Shown: positions 1 through 9,360, numbered from the stretch's first letter. The stretch: 22,980 nt of DNA from Xanthobacteraceae bacterium (GCA_030037185.1 JASHRR010000041.1:1-22980), one strand, 5' to 3'. Notes: a model not told the origin generated them from the sequence alone. A program made the numbers and translations.

Positions 1-317
1 CTCGTCGAATAGGTGGCGCCGAGGCCGAGCCGCTCGGTCGCCATGCCCATGACGGTGAGCACCGTCACGGCATCCAATTTGACGCAGCGAATGCCATGCC
101 GCACCGTATGCTCGTGATTGCACCCGTACATATCGGGCATCGACAACCGGTCATCGAAAAAGCCAAGATGGAATTTACCCGCTTCGAGCACACGGCCGAC
201 ATGCCGATAGTACTCCGCAGACCAGGTATCGGTGCGCGACTGCGGATGACGCCAGGAACTCGCAAAATTCGTGCAATTCTGCGCTTGGAGGAATGCGATC
301 AACGTCATCTCGCGCAT
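1..317 (-). CDS. Flavin-dependent monooxygenase, NtaA/SnaA/DszA family (N-terminal part, cut by left edge)
   Basis: The minus strand from 317 to the window edge translates without a stop into about 105 residues beginning MREMTLIAFLQAQNCTNF. It continues with SSWRHPQS, a GRVLEAGKFHLGFFDDRLSMPD stretch (read across the family's conserved early strands), and ends in MGMATERLGLGATYST. This is the typical N-terminus of the luciferase-like FMNH2-dependent monooxygenases (nitrilotriacetate, pristinamycin IIA synthase and dibenzothiophene sulfone oxygenase group). They use reduced flavin from a separate reductase to oxidise small organic substrates in the cytoplasm. The ATG at 317 follows an AAGGGG purine run about 11 bases upstream. 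A GTG at 329 is the only other in-frame start before a stop at 333-335. The substrate cannot be told from this fragment, and about three quarters of the usual 430-450 residues lie outside the window. Confidence 0.85.
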   Translation of the reverse strand, partial: MREMTLIAFLQAQNCTNFASSWRHPQSRTDTWSAEYYRHVGRVLEAGKFHLGFFDDRLSMPDMYGCNHEHTVRHGIRCVKLDAVTVLTVMGMATERLGLGATYST

Positions 318-921
318 CGATTTGCCCACCCCTTATGCCAGCCGTCGCCGGCCTCACGCTCGAAAACCTCGAGAGCGGGGCTTGTTGCGTGGCTCCGAGT
401 TTCCAGCCACGACCAAAAAGGCGACTGAGGTCCCGCAGATAAGGCCGACCCCCGGCAGGGGCGGCGAACGCTCCGGCATGCCTCAGCTCCGTTCCATTGC
501 GCGTCGGACCGGCGACGATCCGACCCCGCCAATTCGGCCTTGAGGCTGCGTCCGCCGCCCTCAAAGGCGCCTGCATCCGCTGGCCGGCCGTCCGGCCAAA
601 GGCGACCGCGCCGAGGGCCAACCGCCTCGTTGATGTTAGCTCTCCCCACCGGTCCCCTTCTCGAAATTGTTCCACCGCGCGTGTTGAACTTTGACGGCGT
701 TGCCGGCTGGCGAACGTTACCTTCTCGTGCTGGCGATATTACCTGGCCATCCCAACCAGCACCATTTCGCATTTTCGGGCGAGAGGCCGGAGAACTTGAA
801 TACCTTGCGGCCTGCCGCAGACCCGATGAGCCACCATCTCCCGATTGTTGGCAGGCGTTCCTGCTATATTTTCGCAGCCGCGCTGCCGGCGCGGTGATGA
901 CCCCATCCAAGAGAAAGCCGC
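318..921. other. Intergenic region between the monooxygenase and glpD
   Basis: These 604 bases separate two divergent genes and hold no convincing reading frame. The long frames crossing the region have arginine/proline-rich translations and overlap the neighbours out of phase. A 7-bp hairpin lies at 581-598. A TATATT box at 865-870 has a TTGTTG 14 bases upstream, which is too short a spacer for a confident glpD promoter. I see no tRNA, terminator with a T-run or transposon remnant. Confidence 0.5.
581..598. repeat. Small perfect hairpin, REP-like
   Basis: TGGCCGG (581-587) and CCGGCCA (592-598) are perfect inverted arms around a CCGT loop. The arms resemble the GGCCGGGC arms of the larger palindrome at 18632-18657. 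It may be a decayed intergenic palindrome. In GC-rich DNA a 7-bp stem also arises by chance. Confidence 0.3.
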
Positions 922-2442
922 GTGACACGCTTCGATCTCCTCATCATCGGCGGCGGCATCAACGGCTGCGGCATAGCGCGCGACGCCGCGGGCCGGGGCC
1001 TCACCGTCTATCTCAGCGAGATGGACGACCTCGCCAGCGGCACCTCATCCCGTTCGACCGGGCTGATCCACGGCGGGCTGCGCTATCTCGAACATTACGA
1101 TTTCCGCCTCGTGCGGGAATCGCTGCGGGAGCGCGAGGTGCTGCTGCGCATTGCGCCGCACATCGTGCAGCCGCTGCGGATCGTGCTGCCATACCGCCGT
1201 GGCCTGCGTCCGGCATGGCTGTTGCGGCTCGGATTATTCATCTACGACCATATCGGCGCACGCCAGCAGCTGCCGCCAACCCGCCGGCTCGACCTGTTGT
1301 CAGATCCGGCCGGCACCGCGCTCAAGCGCGGGCTGTTCCGCACCGGCTTCGCGTTTTCCGATTGCCGGGGAGATGATGCCCGGCTCGTCGTGCTCAACGC
1401 CCGCGACGCCGCCGACCGCGGCGCCGTCATCCGCACCCGCACCAAAGTGGTGCTCGCGACGCGGCGTGACCGCCACTGGGACATCACCGTCGAAGATCAG
1501 GCAACTGGCCGGCGCGATGTGATCGCGGCGCGCGCGCTCGTCAACGCCGCGGGCCCGTGGGCCGAACAAACGCTCTCCTCATGCCGCGGTGTCGAGCCGG
1601 CCCGCCACCGCCGCGTGCGGCTTGTCAAGGGGTCTCACATCGTGGTGCCGCAAGCGTTCGATCATGGCGGTGCCTACATGCTGCAGAACCCCGATGGCCG
1701 CATCCTCTTCGCCCTGCCGTACGCAGGCAACCATACCCTGATCGGCACCACGGAACGGGATTTTGCCGGCAATCCGGCACAGGCTGCCGCCACTCCTGAG
1801 GAAATTCAATATCTCTGCGAGGGGGCTTCAAGATATTTTGCGCGGTCGATTTCTCCTGCAGATGTCGTGTGGTGCTATGCCGGCGTGCGGCCCCTCTACG
1901 ACGATCAGAGGCGAGAGGCAACCGCCGCCACCCGCGACTACGCGCTCGAGCTCGACGCGCCGTCGGCGGGCGCACCGCTGTTGTCGATCTTCGGCGGCAA
2001 GATCACCACCTACCGTCGCCTCGCCGAGGCTGCGCTGGTTCGCCTTGCGCCCTCTTTGCCGTCATCGACAATGCAACGCGCCGGCTGGACGGCGTTGACG
2101 GCGCTGCCCGGAGGCACTTGCGAGCCCCACGCACTCGCCCGCAAGCTCGCGACAAAGCATCCATTCCTTGGACCAAGGCACGCCAGTCGGCTTGCCGCGA
2201 CCTATGGCGAGCGCGCGAAGCTCATTCTGGCGGGCGCCCGTACGAGCGCCGATCTCGGCTTGGCGTTCGGCGCCACCCTGACGGAAGCCGAAGTGCGCTA
2301 CCTGATGAGACAAGAATTCGCCAGAACCGCCGCCGATGTGCTGTGGCGACGCACCAAGCTCGGGCTTGCGTTTTCCGAGGCCGAGGCGGCAGCACTCGAT
2401 CGATTCATGGCCGTTGCCGCCGCACCACCGGCGGCGCCCTAG
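922..2442 (+). CDS. glpD: Aerobic glycerol-3-phosphate dehydrogenase (FAD-dependent)
   Basis: This 506-residue protein (E. coli GlpD has 501) oxidises sn-glycerol-3-phosphate to dihydroxyacetone phosphate and passes electrons from FAD to quinone at the inner face of the cytoplasmic membrane. The N-terminus carries the dinucleotide-binding motif LLIIGGGINGCGIARDA (residues 6-22). It is followed by the family blocks SSRSTGLIHGGLRYLEHYD (about 42-60) and, near residue 355, IFGGKITTYRRLAE, which lines the FAD/substrate pocket. The C-terminal 120 residues match the helical GlpD cap. The start is GTG at 922, the first possible start in this frame, with only a weak purine-rich leader (AAGAGAAAG). 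glpK lies 712 bases downstream on the same strand, so the two form a split glycerol locus. No glpF or glpR is present in the window. The assignment is firm. Confidence 0.96.
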   Translation: MTRFDLLIIGGGINGCGIARDAAGRGLTVYLSEMDDLASGTSSRSTGLIHGGLRYLEHYDFRLVRESLREREVLLRIAPHIVQPLRIVLPYRRGLRPAWLLRLGLFIYDHIGARQQLPPTRRLDLLSDPAGTALKRGLFRTGFAFSDCRGDDARLVVLNARDAADRGAVIRTRTKVVLATRRDRHWDITVEDQATGRRDVIAARALVNAAGPWAEQTLSSCRGVEPARHRRVRLVKGSHIVVPQAFDHGGAYMLQNPDGRILFALPYAGNHTLIGTTERDFAGNPAQAAATPEEIQYLCEGASRYFARSISPADVVWCYAGVRPLYDDQRREATAATRDYALELDAPSAGAPLLSIFGGKITTYRRLAEAALVRLAPSLPSSTMQRAGWTALTALPGGTCEPHALARKLATKHPFLGPRHASRLAATYGERAKLILAGARTSADLGLAFGATLTEAEVRYLMRQEFARTAADVLWRRTKLGLAFSEAEAAALDRFMAVAAAPPAAP

Positions 2443-2487
2443 GCGCGGCTCGTCAGCCCGCCTGATGGTGTGGCCGCCGGCATCGCC

Positions 2488-2904
2488 TCAAGGCGCATCG
2501 ACAGGGGGCTTGCTGCCGCCCTGGTCCTGAAATGTTATGAGGGAGCGCAGGTCCGACAGATCGTGCAAGTTGTTGATGACCCACAAACCGGCCAGCGCGA
2601 TGAGGCCGGCGATAAAAATTGTCGGGAGAGTGACGATCACGGTGCCGATGAAGGTCGCGATGGCGGCCAGCACTTTTATCGCCGCCGTCCACAGCTGCAG
2701 GGCCGCCACGAACAGGAAATAAAGCACCGCCGCGACCACAATAACGAACAGTATCTGTTTCCACAGCGGCCAACTCCCCCACTGCGCTTGCGTCACCTTG
2801 ATGAACTGGTCGCTCGACCACGTCCAAACCACCTGGACGAATCGAAGAAGTTCGGCAAAGCCCCGTTCCAGGTATTGCCGGGACTGGTCGGAGACCTGTT
2901 CCAT
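2488..2904 (-). CDS. Small membrane protein of unknown function between glpD and glpK
   Basis: I do not recognise this 138-residue protein. It has an amphipathic, charged N-terminus (EQVSDQSRQYLERGFAELLRF). A first membrane segment runs from about residue 48 to 72 (WKQILFVIVVAAVLYFLFVA). A long hydrophobic stretch at about 76-112 is enough for one or two further helices. The tail is short, polar and proline-rich. The ATG at 2904 has a clear AAGGAG site 8 bases upstream, and amino acid composition is that of a real membrane protein. The gene is convergent with glpD (45-base gap) and divergent from glpK. It may serve the glycerol locus or be an unrelated insertion, and nothing in the sequence decides this. 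Most similar proteins I know of are annotated only as hypothetical membrane proteins of Hyphomicrobiales. Confidence 0.75.
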   Translation of the reverse strand: MEQVSDQSRQYLERGFAELLRFVQVVWTWSSDQFIKVTQAQWGSWPLWKQILFVIVVAAVLYFLFVAALQLWTAAIKVLAAIATFIGTVIVTLPTIFIAGLIALAGLWVINNLHDLSDLRSLITFQDQGGSKPPVDAP

Positions 2905-2965
2905 GGCCGAAGCTCCTTGCCCCCACGCTGGCGAATAGTTTCAACAAGATGACCTGCGTGGCAAG

Positions 2966-2979
2966 CACCTTCGAAGGTG
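2966..2979. promoter_or_regulatory. 14-bp perfect palindrome, possible operator
   Basis: CACCTTCGAAGGTG is its own reverse complement. It lies 62 bases upstream of the minus-strand membrane protein start and about 180 bases upstream of glpK, in the divergent spacer where a regulator could act on both. A perfect 14-bp palindrome is expected roughly once in a window of this size by chance, so only its position is suggestive. Confidence 0.2.
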
Positions 2980-3159
2980 GCGGGGGTGCTGATCGCCGGG
3001 GACGCAGGGCGAATCAGCGCAAACGAAATCGGCCGCGCCGCGGCGCAATACGCCGTCGGCCATTGCACCTGCGCTGCTGCGGTCACACTGGTATAGTGCC
3101 AAGCTCACTCACCCGGTTCCCCCCGGGGCCTGCCCCACTGCCAACCCCGATGGGTGCCG

Positions 3160-4701
3160 ATGACTCACATTCTCGCCATCGATCAAGGCACAACGTCCTC
3201 TCGCGCCATTGTGTTCCGCCGCGATTGTTCCGTCGCCGCCATCGCGGCGCAGGAATTTCCTCAATATTTTCCGCGATCCGGATGGGTTGAGCACGATCCC
3301 GAGGAGATTTGGCGTACGGTGCTGGCAACGGGCCGCGACGCCATCGCCAAGGCGGGCCTTGCGGCACGCGACATCGCCGCAATCGGCATCGCCAACCAGC
3401 GCGAGACCACTTTGGTGTGGGATCGCGCCTCCGGCAAGCCGATCCACAACGCCATCGTGTGGCAGGACCGGCGCACGGCACCGCTGTGCCGCAGGCTCAG
3501 GGAAGCGGGCGTGGAGGCGCACGTTGCGGCGCGCACCGGCCTTCTCCTCGACCCCTACTTTTCCGCCTCCAAGATCGCCTGGCTTCTCGACCACGTGCCA
3601 GGCGCGCGAACGAAAGCCGAGCGCGGCGAGCTTGCCTTCGGCACGGTGGATTCGTTCTTGCTGTGGCGGCTGACCTCAGGCGCCGTGCATGCTACCGACG
3701 CCACCAACGCGTCGCGCACCGCGCTCTACGATATCCACGCCAACGCCTGGAGCGACGAACTTTGTGAGGTGTTCGGCGTCCCGCGGGCGATGCTTCCCGA
3801 CGTGCGCGACTGCGCCACCGATTACGGCTTGGCGGCGCCGGCGCTGTTCGGCGGTGCTGTGGCGATCCGCGGCATTGCCGGCGACCAGCAGGCTGCCCTG
3901 ATCGGCCAGGCCTGCTTTGCCCCCGGCATGATGAAATCGACCTACGGCACCGGATGCTTCGCGGTCCTCAACACCGGCGCGACTGCCATCAAATCGCGCC
4001 ACCGCCTGCTCTCCACCATCGCCTATCGCCTGGCCGGCGAGACCATCTATGGCCTTGAAGGCGCGATCTTCATCGCCGGCGCCGCCGTGCAATGGCTGCG
4101 CGACGGCTTGCGGGTCGTGCCCACCGCCGCCGCCACCGGCCCGATGGCGGAGGCGGCCGATACGGGCCAGGACGTCATCCTGGTGCCGGCCTTCGTCGGG
4201 CTCGGAGCGCCCCATTGGGATGCCGAAGCGCGCGGCGCGCTGTTCGGGCTGACGCGCGACACCGGGCCGAACGAGCTTGCGCGGGCCGCGCTGGAGAGCG
4301 TCTGCCTCCAGACGCTCGACCTTGTCGACGCCATGCGGGCCGATTGTCACGACGGCGGTCGCGGCAGCGGTCACCACCCCGGCGGCAAGGATCGAGGCCA
4401 GGTGGCCGACATTCTGCGGGTCGACGGCGGCATGGTCGCATCCGACTGGACCATGCAGCGGCTGGCCGACATTCTCGGTGCGCCGGTCGATCGCCCGACG
4501 ATCCGGGAGACCACCGCCCTCGGCGCCGCCTATCTGGCCGGCCTGCAATCCGGGCTCTACCCGCCGCCCGAGGATTTCGCGGCGCGCTGGGCGCTGGACC
4601 GCCGCTTCACTCCCGCCATGGACGACGCTACGCGGCAGCGCAAAGTCGCGGCCTGGAGGGACGCGGTCGCGCGGACGCTCAGCGGCGGGCGATATCGGTG
4701 A
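3160..4701 (+). CDS. glpK: Glycerol kinase
   Basis: GlpK is a cytoplasmic FGGY-family kinase that transfers phosphate from ATP to glycerol, giving the sn-glycerol-3-phosphate used by GlpD. The N-terminal phosphate-binding motif [15 protein letters not shown], the block IANQRETT with IVWQDRRT, the catalytic Asp242 in [10 protein letters not shown] and the C-terminal ATP-site blocks [12 protein letters not shown] and [13 protein letters not shown] are all present. I take ATG 3160 (513 residues). A GTG at 3154 would add two residues, and neither has a strong ribosome site. Compared with E. coli GlpK there are about 16 extra residues between MRAD and LRVDGG (roughly residues 395-415), rich in Gly and His ([14 protein letters not shown]). 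They lie just before the adenine-binding segment. The rest is of normal length, and the family assignment is firm. Confidence 0.96.
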   Translation: MTHILAIDQGTTSSRAIVFRRDCSVAAIAAQEFPQYFPRSGWVEHDPEEIWRTVLATGRDAIAKAGLAARDIAAIGIANQRETTLVWDRASGKPIHNAIVWQDRRTAPLCRRLREAGVEAHVAARTGLLLDPYFSASKIAWLLDHVPGARTKAERGELAFGTVDSFLLWRLTSGAVHATDATNASRTALYDIHANAWSDELCEVFGVPRAMLPDVRDCATDYGLAAPALFGGAVAIRGIAGDQQAALIGQACFAPGMMKSTYGTGCFAVLNTGATAIKSRHRLLSTIAYRLAGETIYGLEGAIFIAGAAVQWLRDGLRVVPTAAATGPMAEAADTGQDVILVPAFVGLGAPHWDAEARGALFGLTRDTGPNELARAALESVCLQTLDLVDAMRADCHDGGRGSGHHPGGKDRGQVADILRVDGGMVASDWTMQRLADILGAPVDRPTIRETTALGAAYLAGLQSGLYPPPEDFAARWALDRRFTPAMDDATRQRKVAAWRDAVARTLSGGRYR

Positions 4702-4759
4702 GTGCGCCAGGCGACCGGCCACAGGGCCCGCTTCGAGCCGGACGGCCGGGCGACCTTGC

Positions 4760-4806
4760 GGCGATTGGTGCGCGCCCAGGCATTGGGCGTCGCGCCCTCA
4801 ATCGCC
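4760..4806. terminator. Long imperfect hairpin between convergent glpK and MFS genes
   Basis: GGCGATTG (4760-4767) pairs with CAATCGCC (4799-4806). Further in, GTGCG (4768-4772) pairs with CGCGC (4791-4795) through one G-T pair, and CGCCCA (4773-4778) pairs with TGGGCG (4784-4789). The loop is GGCAT, and there are bulges of three bases and one base. The stem therefore totals 19 pairs. It lies 58 bases past the glpK stop and 84 bases past the MFS stop. It has no T-run on either strand, so it may be a bidirectional 3'-end structure rather than a textbook intrinsic terminator. The remaining bases of the 4702-4889 spacer show no gene. Confidence 0.45.
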
Positions 4807-4889
4807 ATCGCAGCAGGCCGCAACAGACGCGCTCGCAAACGCGATCGACGGACCGCCTCAATCCTCGCCGCAAGAAGACCGCCACATCG

Positions 4890-6215
4890 TCAGCCGTCAT
4901 ACTCCGCCGAAATGTCCTTGCCGGTGTAATCCGGCATCAACGCTGCCGATGCCAGGCTGACGATAGCGCAAGCGGCGATGTAGATAGAAATCGCGTAGCC
5001 GGTCCTATACTTGTCGAACAGCCATGTCGCGATCAGCGGCGCCGGTCCGCCGGCGATCAGGGAAGCAAGCTGGTAGCCCAAAGAGGCGCCGCTGTAACGC
5101 AAGCGCGGCGTAAAAGCCTCGGCGATCAGTGCCGCCTGCGGCCCGTATTGGATGTCGTGCGGAATGAGCGACAGTACAATGGCGATGAAGACCGCCGGCA
5201 GAATTGCGGTGTCCACCATCGCGAAATACACGAAGCCAAACAGCCCTATCGCAGCGGCGCCGATGAGGTACATCTTCCTGCGCCCAATGCGATCGGAGAT
5301 ATGGCCCGACAGCGGGATGGTGACGAACGACACGCAAGACGCCGCCAGGACTGCCGTCAGAATGAAGTCTCGCGGCATTTGCAATGTGTTGACCCCATAC
5401 GCGAAGATGAACGCCGTGAAGATATAAAACGGCGCCTGCTCGGACATCCGCAGCAAGGCTGAGAGGATGATCTCCCTCGGTTGCTTGCCGATGACCTCGA
5501 TGATGGGGAGCTGTTCGATCTTGTCCTGATCGAGCAGCCGTTGGAACACCGGCGTCTCGAGAATACCAAGGCGAATCCACAGGCCGACACCCACCAGAAT
5601 AATCGAAAGGGCGAACGGAACACGCCAACCCCACGTCGCGAACTGGTCGCCCGACCATGCGCTGAACGCCAGGATCGCAAGGTTCGACATGAACAAGCCG
5701 CACGGCACCCCAAACTGCGGCCAGGATGCCACCAAGCCGCGCTCGCCGTGGTGACGCGACCACTCCATCGACATCAGCACCGATCCGCCCCACTCGCCGC
5801 CTACGCCGATTCCTTGGATCACCCGCAAAATGGTCAGAATGACAGCGCCCCAGATTCCGATCTGCTCGTAGGTCGGCACGAATGCGATCAGAAAGGTCGC
5901 AATCCCCATGCACAGCAGGGTCGCAATGAGCGTCGCCTTGCGGCCGATGCGATCGCCGTAGTGACCAAAAATCAGTGCGCCGAAAGGACGGCCGGCAAAC
6001 CCGACGAAATAGGTGGCGAATGCCGCAAGGGTAGCCGTCAACGGATCTTCGTTGGGGAAGTAGAGCTTGCCGAAGATGAGGCCGGCGGCCGTCCCATAGA
6101 TAAAAAAGTCGTACCATTCGATGGCGGTGCCAATGCTGGAGGCGATCACCGCCTTGCGCAGTTGCGCGCTGTGGTCGGACGCCGACAGCGTCACATCGGT
6201 GGCTGTCGTAGCCAT
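4890..6215 (-). CDS. MFS transporter, metabolite:H+ symporter (MHS/ShiA-ProP-like) family
   Basis: This is a 441-residue inner-membrane transporter with about 12 hydrophobic segments. The MHS-type opening [17 protein letters not shown] (residues 29-45) is followed by the MFS loop motif [10 protein letters not shown] (84-93), the block [16 protein letters not shown] in helix 5, and a second loop motif [11 protein letters not shown] in the C-terminal half. Relatives carry shikimate, alpha-ketoglutarate, citrate or proline/betaine with protons, and the substrate here is not predictable. The frame is open upstream to 6305, but ATG 6215 is preferred because GGAGG lies 6 bases before it and a promoter-like sequence lies inside the longer frame. 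It converges on glpK and diverges from uvrB. No dedicated regulator adjoins it. Confidence 0.88.
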   Translation of the reverse strand: MATTATDVTLSASDHSAQLRKAVIASSIGTAIEWYDFFIYGTAAGLIFGKLYFPNEDPLTATLAAFATYFVGFAGRPFGALIFGHYGDRIGRKATLIATLLCMGIATFLIAFVPTYEQIGIWGAVILTILRVIQGIGVGGEWGGSVLMSMEWSRHHGERGLVASWPQFGVPCGLFMSNLAILAFSAWSGDQFATWGWRVPFALSIILVGVGLWIRLGILETPVFQRLLDQDKIEQLPIIEVIGKQPREIILSALLRMSEQAPFYIFTAFIFAYGVNTLQMPRDFILTAVLAASCVSFVTIPLSGHISDRIGRRKMYLIGAAAIGLFGFVYFAMVDTAILPAVFIAIVLSLIPHDIQYGPQAALIAEAFTPRLRYSGASLGYQLASLIAGGPAPLIATWLFDKYRTGYAISIYIAACAIVSLASAALMPDYTGKDISAEYDG

Positions 6216-6221
6216 AGGAAC

Positions 6222-6226
6222 CCTCC
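6222..6226 (-). promoter_or_regulatory. Ribosome binding site that fixes the MFS start
   Basis: On the minus strand GGAGG lies 6 bases before the ATG at 6215. The alternative start at 6305 has no such site, so the shorter protein is preferred. Confidence 0.6.
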
Positions 6227-6270
6227 CGTCGTCCCGTTCGCAACCGTTTTCTGCCGGCAAATCCTTGGAA

Positions 6271-6299
6271 ATCATAATCAAGCCGGCGCGCAGGTTCAA
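6271..6299 (-). promoter_or_regulatory. Sigma70-like promoter of the MFS transporter
   Basis: Reading the minus strand, TTGAAC (6294-6299) is followed after exactly 17 bases by TATGAT (6271-6276). These match the consensus -35 and -10 hexamers at 4/6 and 5/6. Transcription would start near 6264 and give a leader of about 49 bases before the ATG at 6215. Confidence 0.5.
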
Positions 6300-6423
6300 C
6301 CGCACTCACCGCCCAACGCCGACATCGCACGCCGATCGCAGGCGCCCCGCAGGCTCGCCCCGGGGCGCGCCGGCAGAACTGGCGCCCCTTTCCCCGGCGC
6401 CTCTCACGGCCCATATTGGGCGG

Positions 6424-9243
6424 ATGGCGAATCCTCCCGATCGGCGCGACAAGCCGTCCAAGAAGACGAGGGATCCGGCGCGTCCGACCCGCGCCAAGGC
6501 GGCACGAGAGGCCCTGCCCCAGATTGCGCCCGAGCTGGCGGACCTTCTCAATCCGGCGATCAACCGCGGCGAGGCCGGCGTCGGGTCGCAGACGGGTCTT
6601 AAGGCGCCGCCGTCCGGTCTGCAGCCGCCGCCCGACAATTCGCGCGACCGCCGCGCCGATTTTGCCGCCGCCCATCGGGCACGTGCCTCCACGAGTGACG
6701 GGCTGAGCGAGCCGCCCCAGGCCGGCGGCCTCGAGAAATCGCCGGTCCATGGCCGCAACACGCCGGTTGGCCCTGGCGAGATTGACCCCGATGTCGCGAC
6801 GGCGCCCGGCGTCGCGCACGAGCAGGACACGGCTTTGCGGCCGGGCACAACCGTCGAGACGTCGGCTCGCCAGGACGCCCTCAGGCTTGCCCGCGTGATC
6901 CCGTTGCCGGGCGAGGGCGATCCATCGGCGGTAGCGGCTACCGCTCACGCACTCGATACGCTGCTGCGCGAGGGGCGGCCGGAATTTCGCGATCAGCCCT
7001 GGGTGCCGCATCGGCCACCACGGCCGGAGAAATCCGAGGGTGGCCGGCGTTTCGTTATCAAAGCGGATTTCGCCCCGAAGGGCGATCAGCCCCAGGCGAT
7101 CGCCGAACTGGTGGAGGGCATCAACCGCAGCGAGCGTACACAAGTTCTGCTCGGCGTCACCGGGTCCGGCAAGACCTTCACCATGGCCGAGGTGATCGCG
7201 GCGACCCAGCGGCCCGCCCTCATCCTCGCTCCCAACAAGACGCTCGCGGCCCAGCTCTACGGCGAGTTCAAGAGCTTTTTTCCGGATAATGCGGTCGAAT
7301 ATTTCGTTTCCTATTACGACTACTACCAGCCCGAAGCCTATGTGCCGCGCACCGACACCTATATCGAGAAGGAGTCTTCGATCAACGAGCAGATCGACCG
7401 CATGCGCCATGCGGCAACGCGCGCGCTGCTCGAACGCGACGACGTGATCATCGTCGCGTCGGTGTCGTGCATCTACGGTATCGGCTCGGTGGAAACCTAT
7501 ACGGCGATGACGTTCGCGATCCGGCAGGGCGAGCGCATCGACCAGCGCCGGCTAATCGCCGACCTGGTGGCGCTGCAATACAAGCGCACGCTCGCGGATT
7601 TTTCGCGCGGCACGTTTCGGGTGCGCGGCGATACGGTCGATATCTTTCCGGCGCACTACGAGGACCGGGCGTGGCGGGTCAATCTGTTCGGCGACGAGGT
7701 CGAATCGATCGAGGAATTCGATCCGCTGACCGGGCAAAAGACCGACGAACTCAAGTTCGTCAAGGTTTACGCCAACTCGCACTATGTAACGCCGCGGCCG
7801 ACGCTGCTGCAGGCGATCGCCGGCATCAAACAGGAGCTGCGCTGGCGCCTCGATCAGCTCAACCGGGCCGGCCGCCTGTTGGAGGCGCAGCGACTCGAGC
7901 AGCGCACCCTGTACGACCTTGAAATGATGGAGGCGACCGGGAGCTGCGCCGGGATCGAGAATTATTCGCGCTATCTCACCGGTCGCCGGCCCGGCGAGCC
8001 GCCACCGACGCTGTTCGAATACGTGCCCGACAATGCGCTGGTGTTTGCCGACGAAAGCCACGTCACGATCCCGCAGCTTGGCGGCATGTATCGCGGCGAC
8101 TTCCGCCGCAAAGCGACGCTTGCCGAATACGGGTTCCGACTGCCCTCCTGCATGGACAACAGGCCACTGCGTTTCGAGGAGTGGGACGCGATGCGGCCAC
8201 AGACGATCGCGGTGTCGGCGACACCCGCCGGATGGGAGCTCGACCAGTCGGGCGGCGTTTTCGTCGAGCAGGTGATCCGGCCGACCGGCCTGATCGACCC
8301 GCCGGTGGACGTGCGGCCGGCCCGCACCCAGGTCGATGATCTCGTCGGCGAACTGCGCCTGCTGGCCCAGCGCGGCTACCGCGCTCTCGTCACGGTGCTG
8401 ACCAAACGCATGGCCGAGGACCTGACCGAGTACCTGCACGAGCAGGGCATCCGGGTGCGCTACATGCATTCGGACATCGACACCATCGAGCGCATCGAGA
8501 TTATCCGCGACCTGCGGCTCGGCGCCTTCGACGTCTTGGTCGGCATCAATCTGTTGCGCGAGGGACTCGACATTCCCGAATGTGCGCTGGTCGCGATCCT
8601 CGATGCTGACAAGGAAGGCTTCCTGCGCAGCGAAACTTCGCTGATCCAGACCATCGGCCGCGCCGCCCGCAACGTCGACGGCCGGGTGATCCTCTATGCC
8701 GACGCGGTGACGGGCTCGATGGAGCGCGCCATAGCGGAAACCAGCCGTCGCCGCGAGAAGCAGGTGGAATATAATGCGACCAACGGCATCACGCCGGAAA
8801 CCGTCAAGGCGCGCATCGCCGACATTCTCGACAGCGTCTATGAGCGCGACCACGTGCTGATCTCGACCGGCGGACGCGATGCCGGCGAGTTCGGCGCCGC
8901 CGTCGCGACCATCGGGCACAATTTCCAGGCGGTCATCGCCGACCTCGAAACGCGCATGCGTGAAGCCGCCGCCGACTTGAATTTCGAGGAAGCCGCGCGG
9001 CTGCGCGACGAGATCAAGCGGTTGCGCGCAACCGAACTCGCCGTCAGCGACGATCCGACCGCAAAGGGTAACCTGGCGGCCGCAGGCCTGCGTCGCCAGG
9101 GCCCGCACCGCCAAGGCCCGCACAAGCCGTCGCTCGACCAGATGGGCCCGGGGGTCGAGGCCGTGCCGCGAGGCAAAGGCGGGCCGCGCTCCACGCTCGG
9201 CCGCCCCGGCATGCGCGGCGGCGTCAGGCGGCGGCGGGGATGA
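6424..9243 (+). CDS. uvrB: UvrABC system protein B with long N-terminal extension
   Basis: UvrB is the damage-verifying helicase of nucleotide excision repair. It is loaded by UvrA and recruits UvrC for incision. From about residue 209 ([19 protein letters not shown]) the protein matches the whole family. It has Walker A GVTGSGKT at 244-251, the damage-probing beta-hairpin [20 protein letters not shown] near 296-315, DEAD-type box DESH at 543-546, helicase motif [10 protein letters not shown] at 742-749 and the C-terminal UVR domain (about 838-872). The first ~208 residues are polar, proline- and arginine-rich and probably disordered. A basic glycine-rich tail follows the UVR domain. Total length is 939 residues against 673 in E. 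coli. ATG 6424 has only a weak GGGCGG leader. The frame is open back to 6121, but that part is antisense to the MFS gene. I saw no alphaproteobacterial LexA box upstream. Confidence 0.95.
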   Translation: MANPPDRRDKPSKKTRDPARPTRAKAAREALPQIAPELADLLNPAINRGEAGVGSQTGLKAPPSGLQPPPDNSRDRRADFAAAHRARASTSDGLSEPPQAGGLEKSPVHGRNTPVGPGEIDPDVATAPGVAHEQDTALRPGTTVETSARQDALRLARVIPLPGEGDPSAVAATAHALDTLLREGRPEFRDQPWVPHRPPRPEKSEGGRRFVIKADFAPKGDQPQAIAELVEGINRSERTQVLLGVTGSGKTFTMAEVIAATQRPALILAPNKTLAAQLYGEFKSFFPDNAVEYFVSYYDYYQPEAYVPRTDTYIEKESSINEQIDRMRHAATRALLERDDVIIVASVSCIYGIGSVETYTAMTFAIRQGERIDQRRLIADLVALQYKRTLADFSRGTFRVRGDTVDIFPAHYEDRAWRVNLFGDEVESIEEFDPLTGQKTDELKFVKVYANSHYVTPRPTLLQAIAGIKQELRWRLDQLNRAGRLLEAQRLEQRTLYDLEMMEATGSCAGIENYSRYLTGRRPGEPPPTLFEYVPDNALVFADESHVTIPQLGGMYRGDFRRKATLAEYGFRLPSCMDNRPLRFEEWDAMRPQTIAVSATPAGWELDQSGGVFVEQVIRPTGLIDPPVDVRPARTQVDDLVGELRLLAQRGYRALVTVLTKRMAEDLTEYLHEQGIRVRYMHSDIDTIERIEIIRDLRLGAFDVLVGINLLREGLDIPECALVAILDADKEGFLRSETSLIQTIGRAARNVDGRVILYADAVTGSMERAIAETSRRREKQVEYNATNGITPETVKARIADILDSVYERDHVLISTGGRDAGEFGAAVATIGHNFQAVIADLETRMREAAADLNFEEAARLRDEIKRLRATELAVSDDPTAKGNLAAAGLRRQGPHRQGPHKPSLDQMGPGVEAVPRGKGGPRSTLGRPGMRGGVRRRRG

Positions 9244-9360
9244 ACAAAGGCTGACGCCTCGAAACGCAGGCAGGCACGGGAAGGATTGAACGCCGCGAAA
9301 TCCGGGGTCGGCCTGTCCCGAAATTCGCTGACCCTCGAGCTTGCCAGGGCTCGCCAACCC

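Noticed and set aside
175..928. Two overlapping minus-strand frames in and beside the glpD upstream region, as possible small genes
   Set aside because: They are in other frames than the monooxygenase they overlap, are rich in arginine and glycine, and show no domain or ribosome site.
4092..5462. A 456-codon plus-strand frame over the glpK end and the MFS gene
   Set aside because: It overlaps two firmly identified genes in other frames and has the arginine/alanine composition of a shifted reading.
6216..6423. A possible LexA (SOS) box upstream of uvrB: GTTC at 6236
   Set aside because: The alphaproteobacterial site needs GTTC-N7-GTTC. Here the second half reads TTTT at the right distance, so the match is too poor.
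5005..7410. An 801-codon minus-strand frame spanning the MFS gene and the start of uvrB
   Set aside because: It is out of phase with the clear MFS protein and antisense to UvrB. The translation is arginine-rich without membrane segments or motifs.
7552..9357. A 601-codon frame antisense to uvrB
   Set aside because: It lies opposite the most conserved part of uvrB, its translation has no recognisable domain, and long antisense frames are normal in GC-rich DNA.
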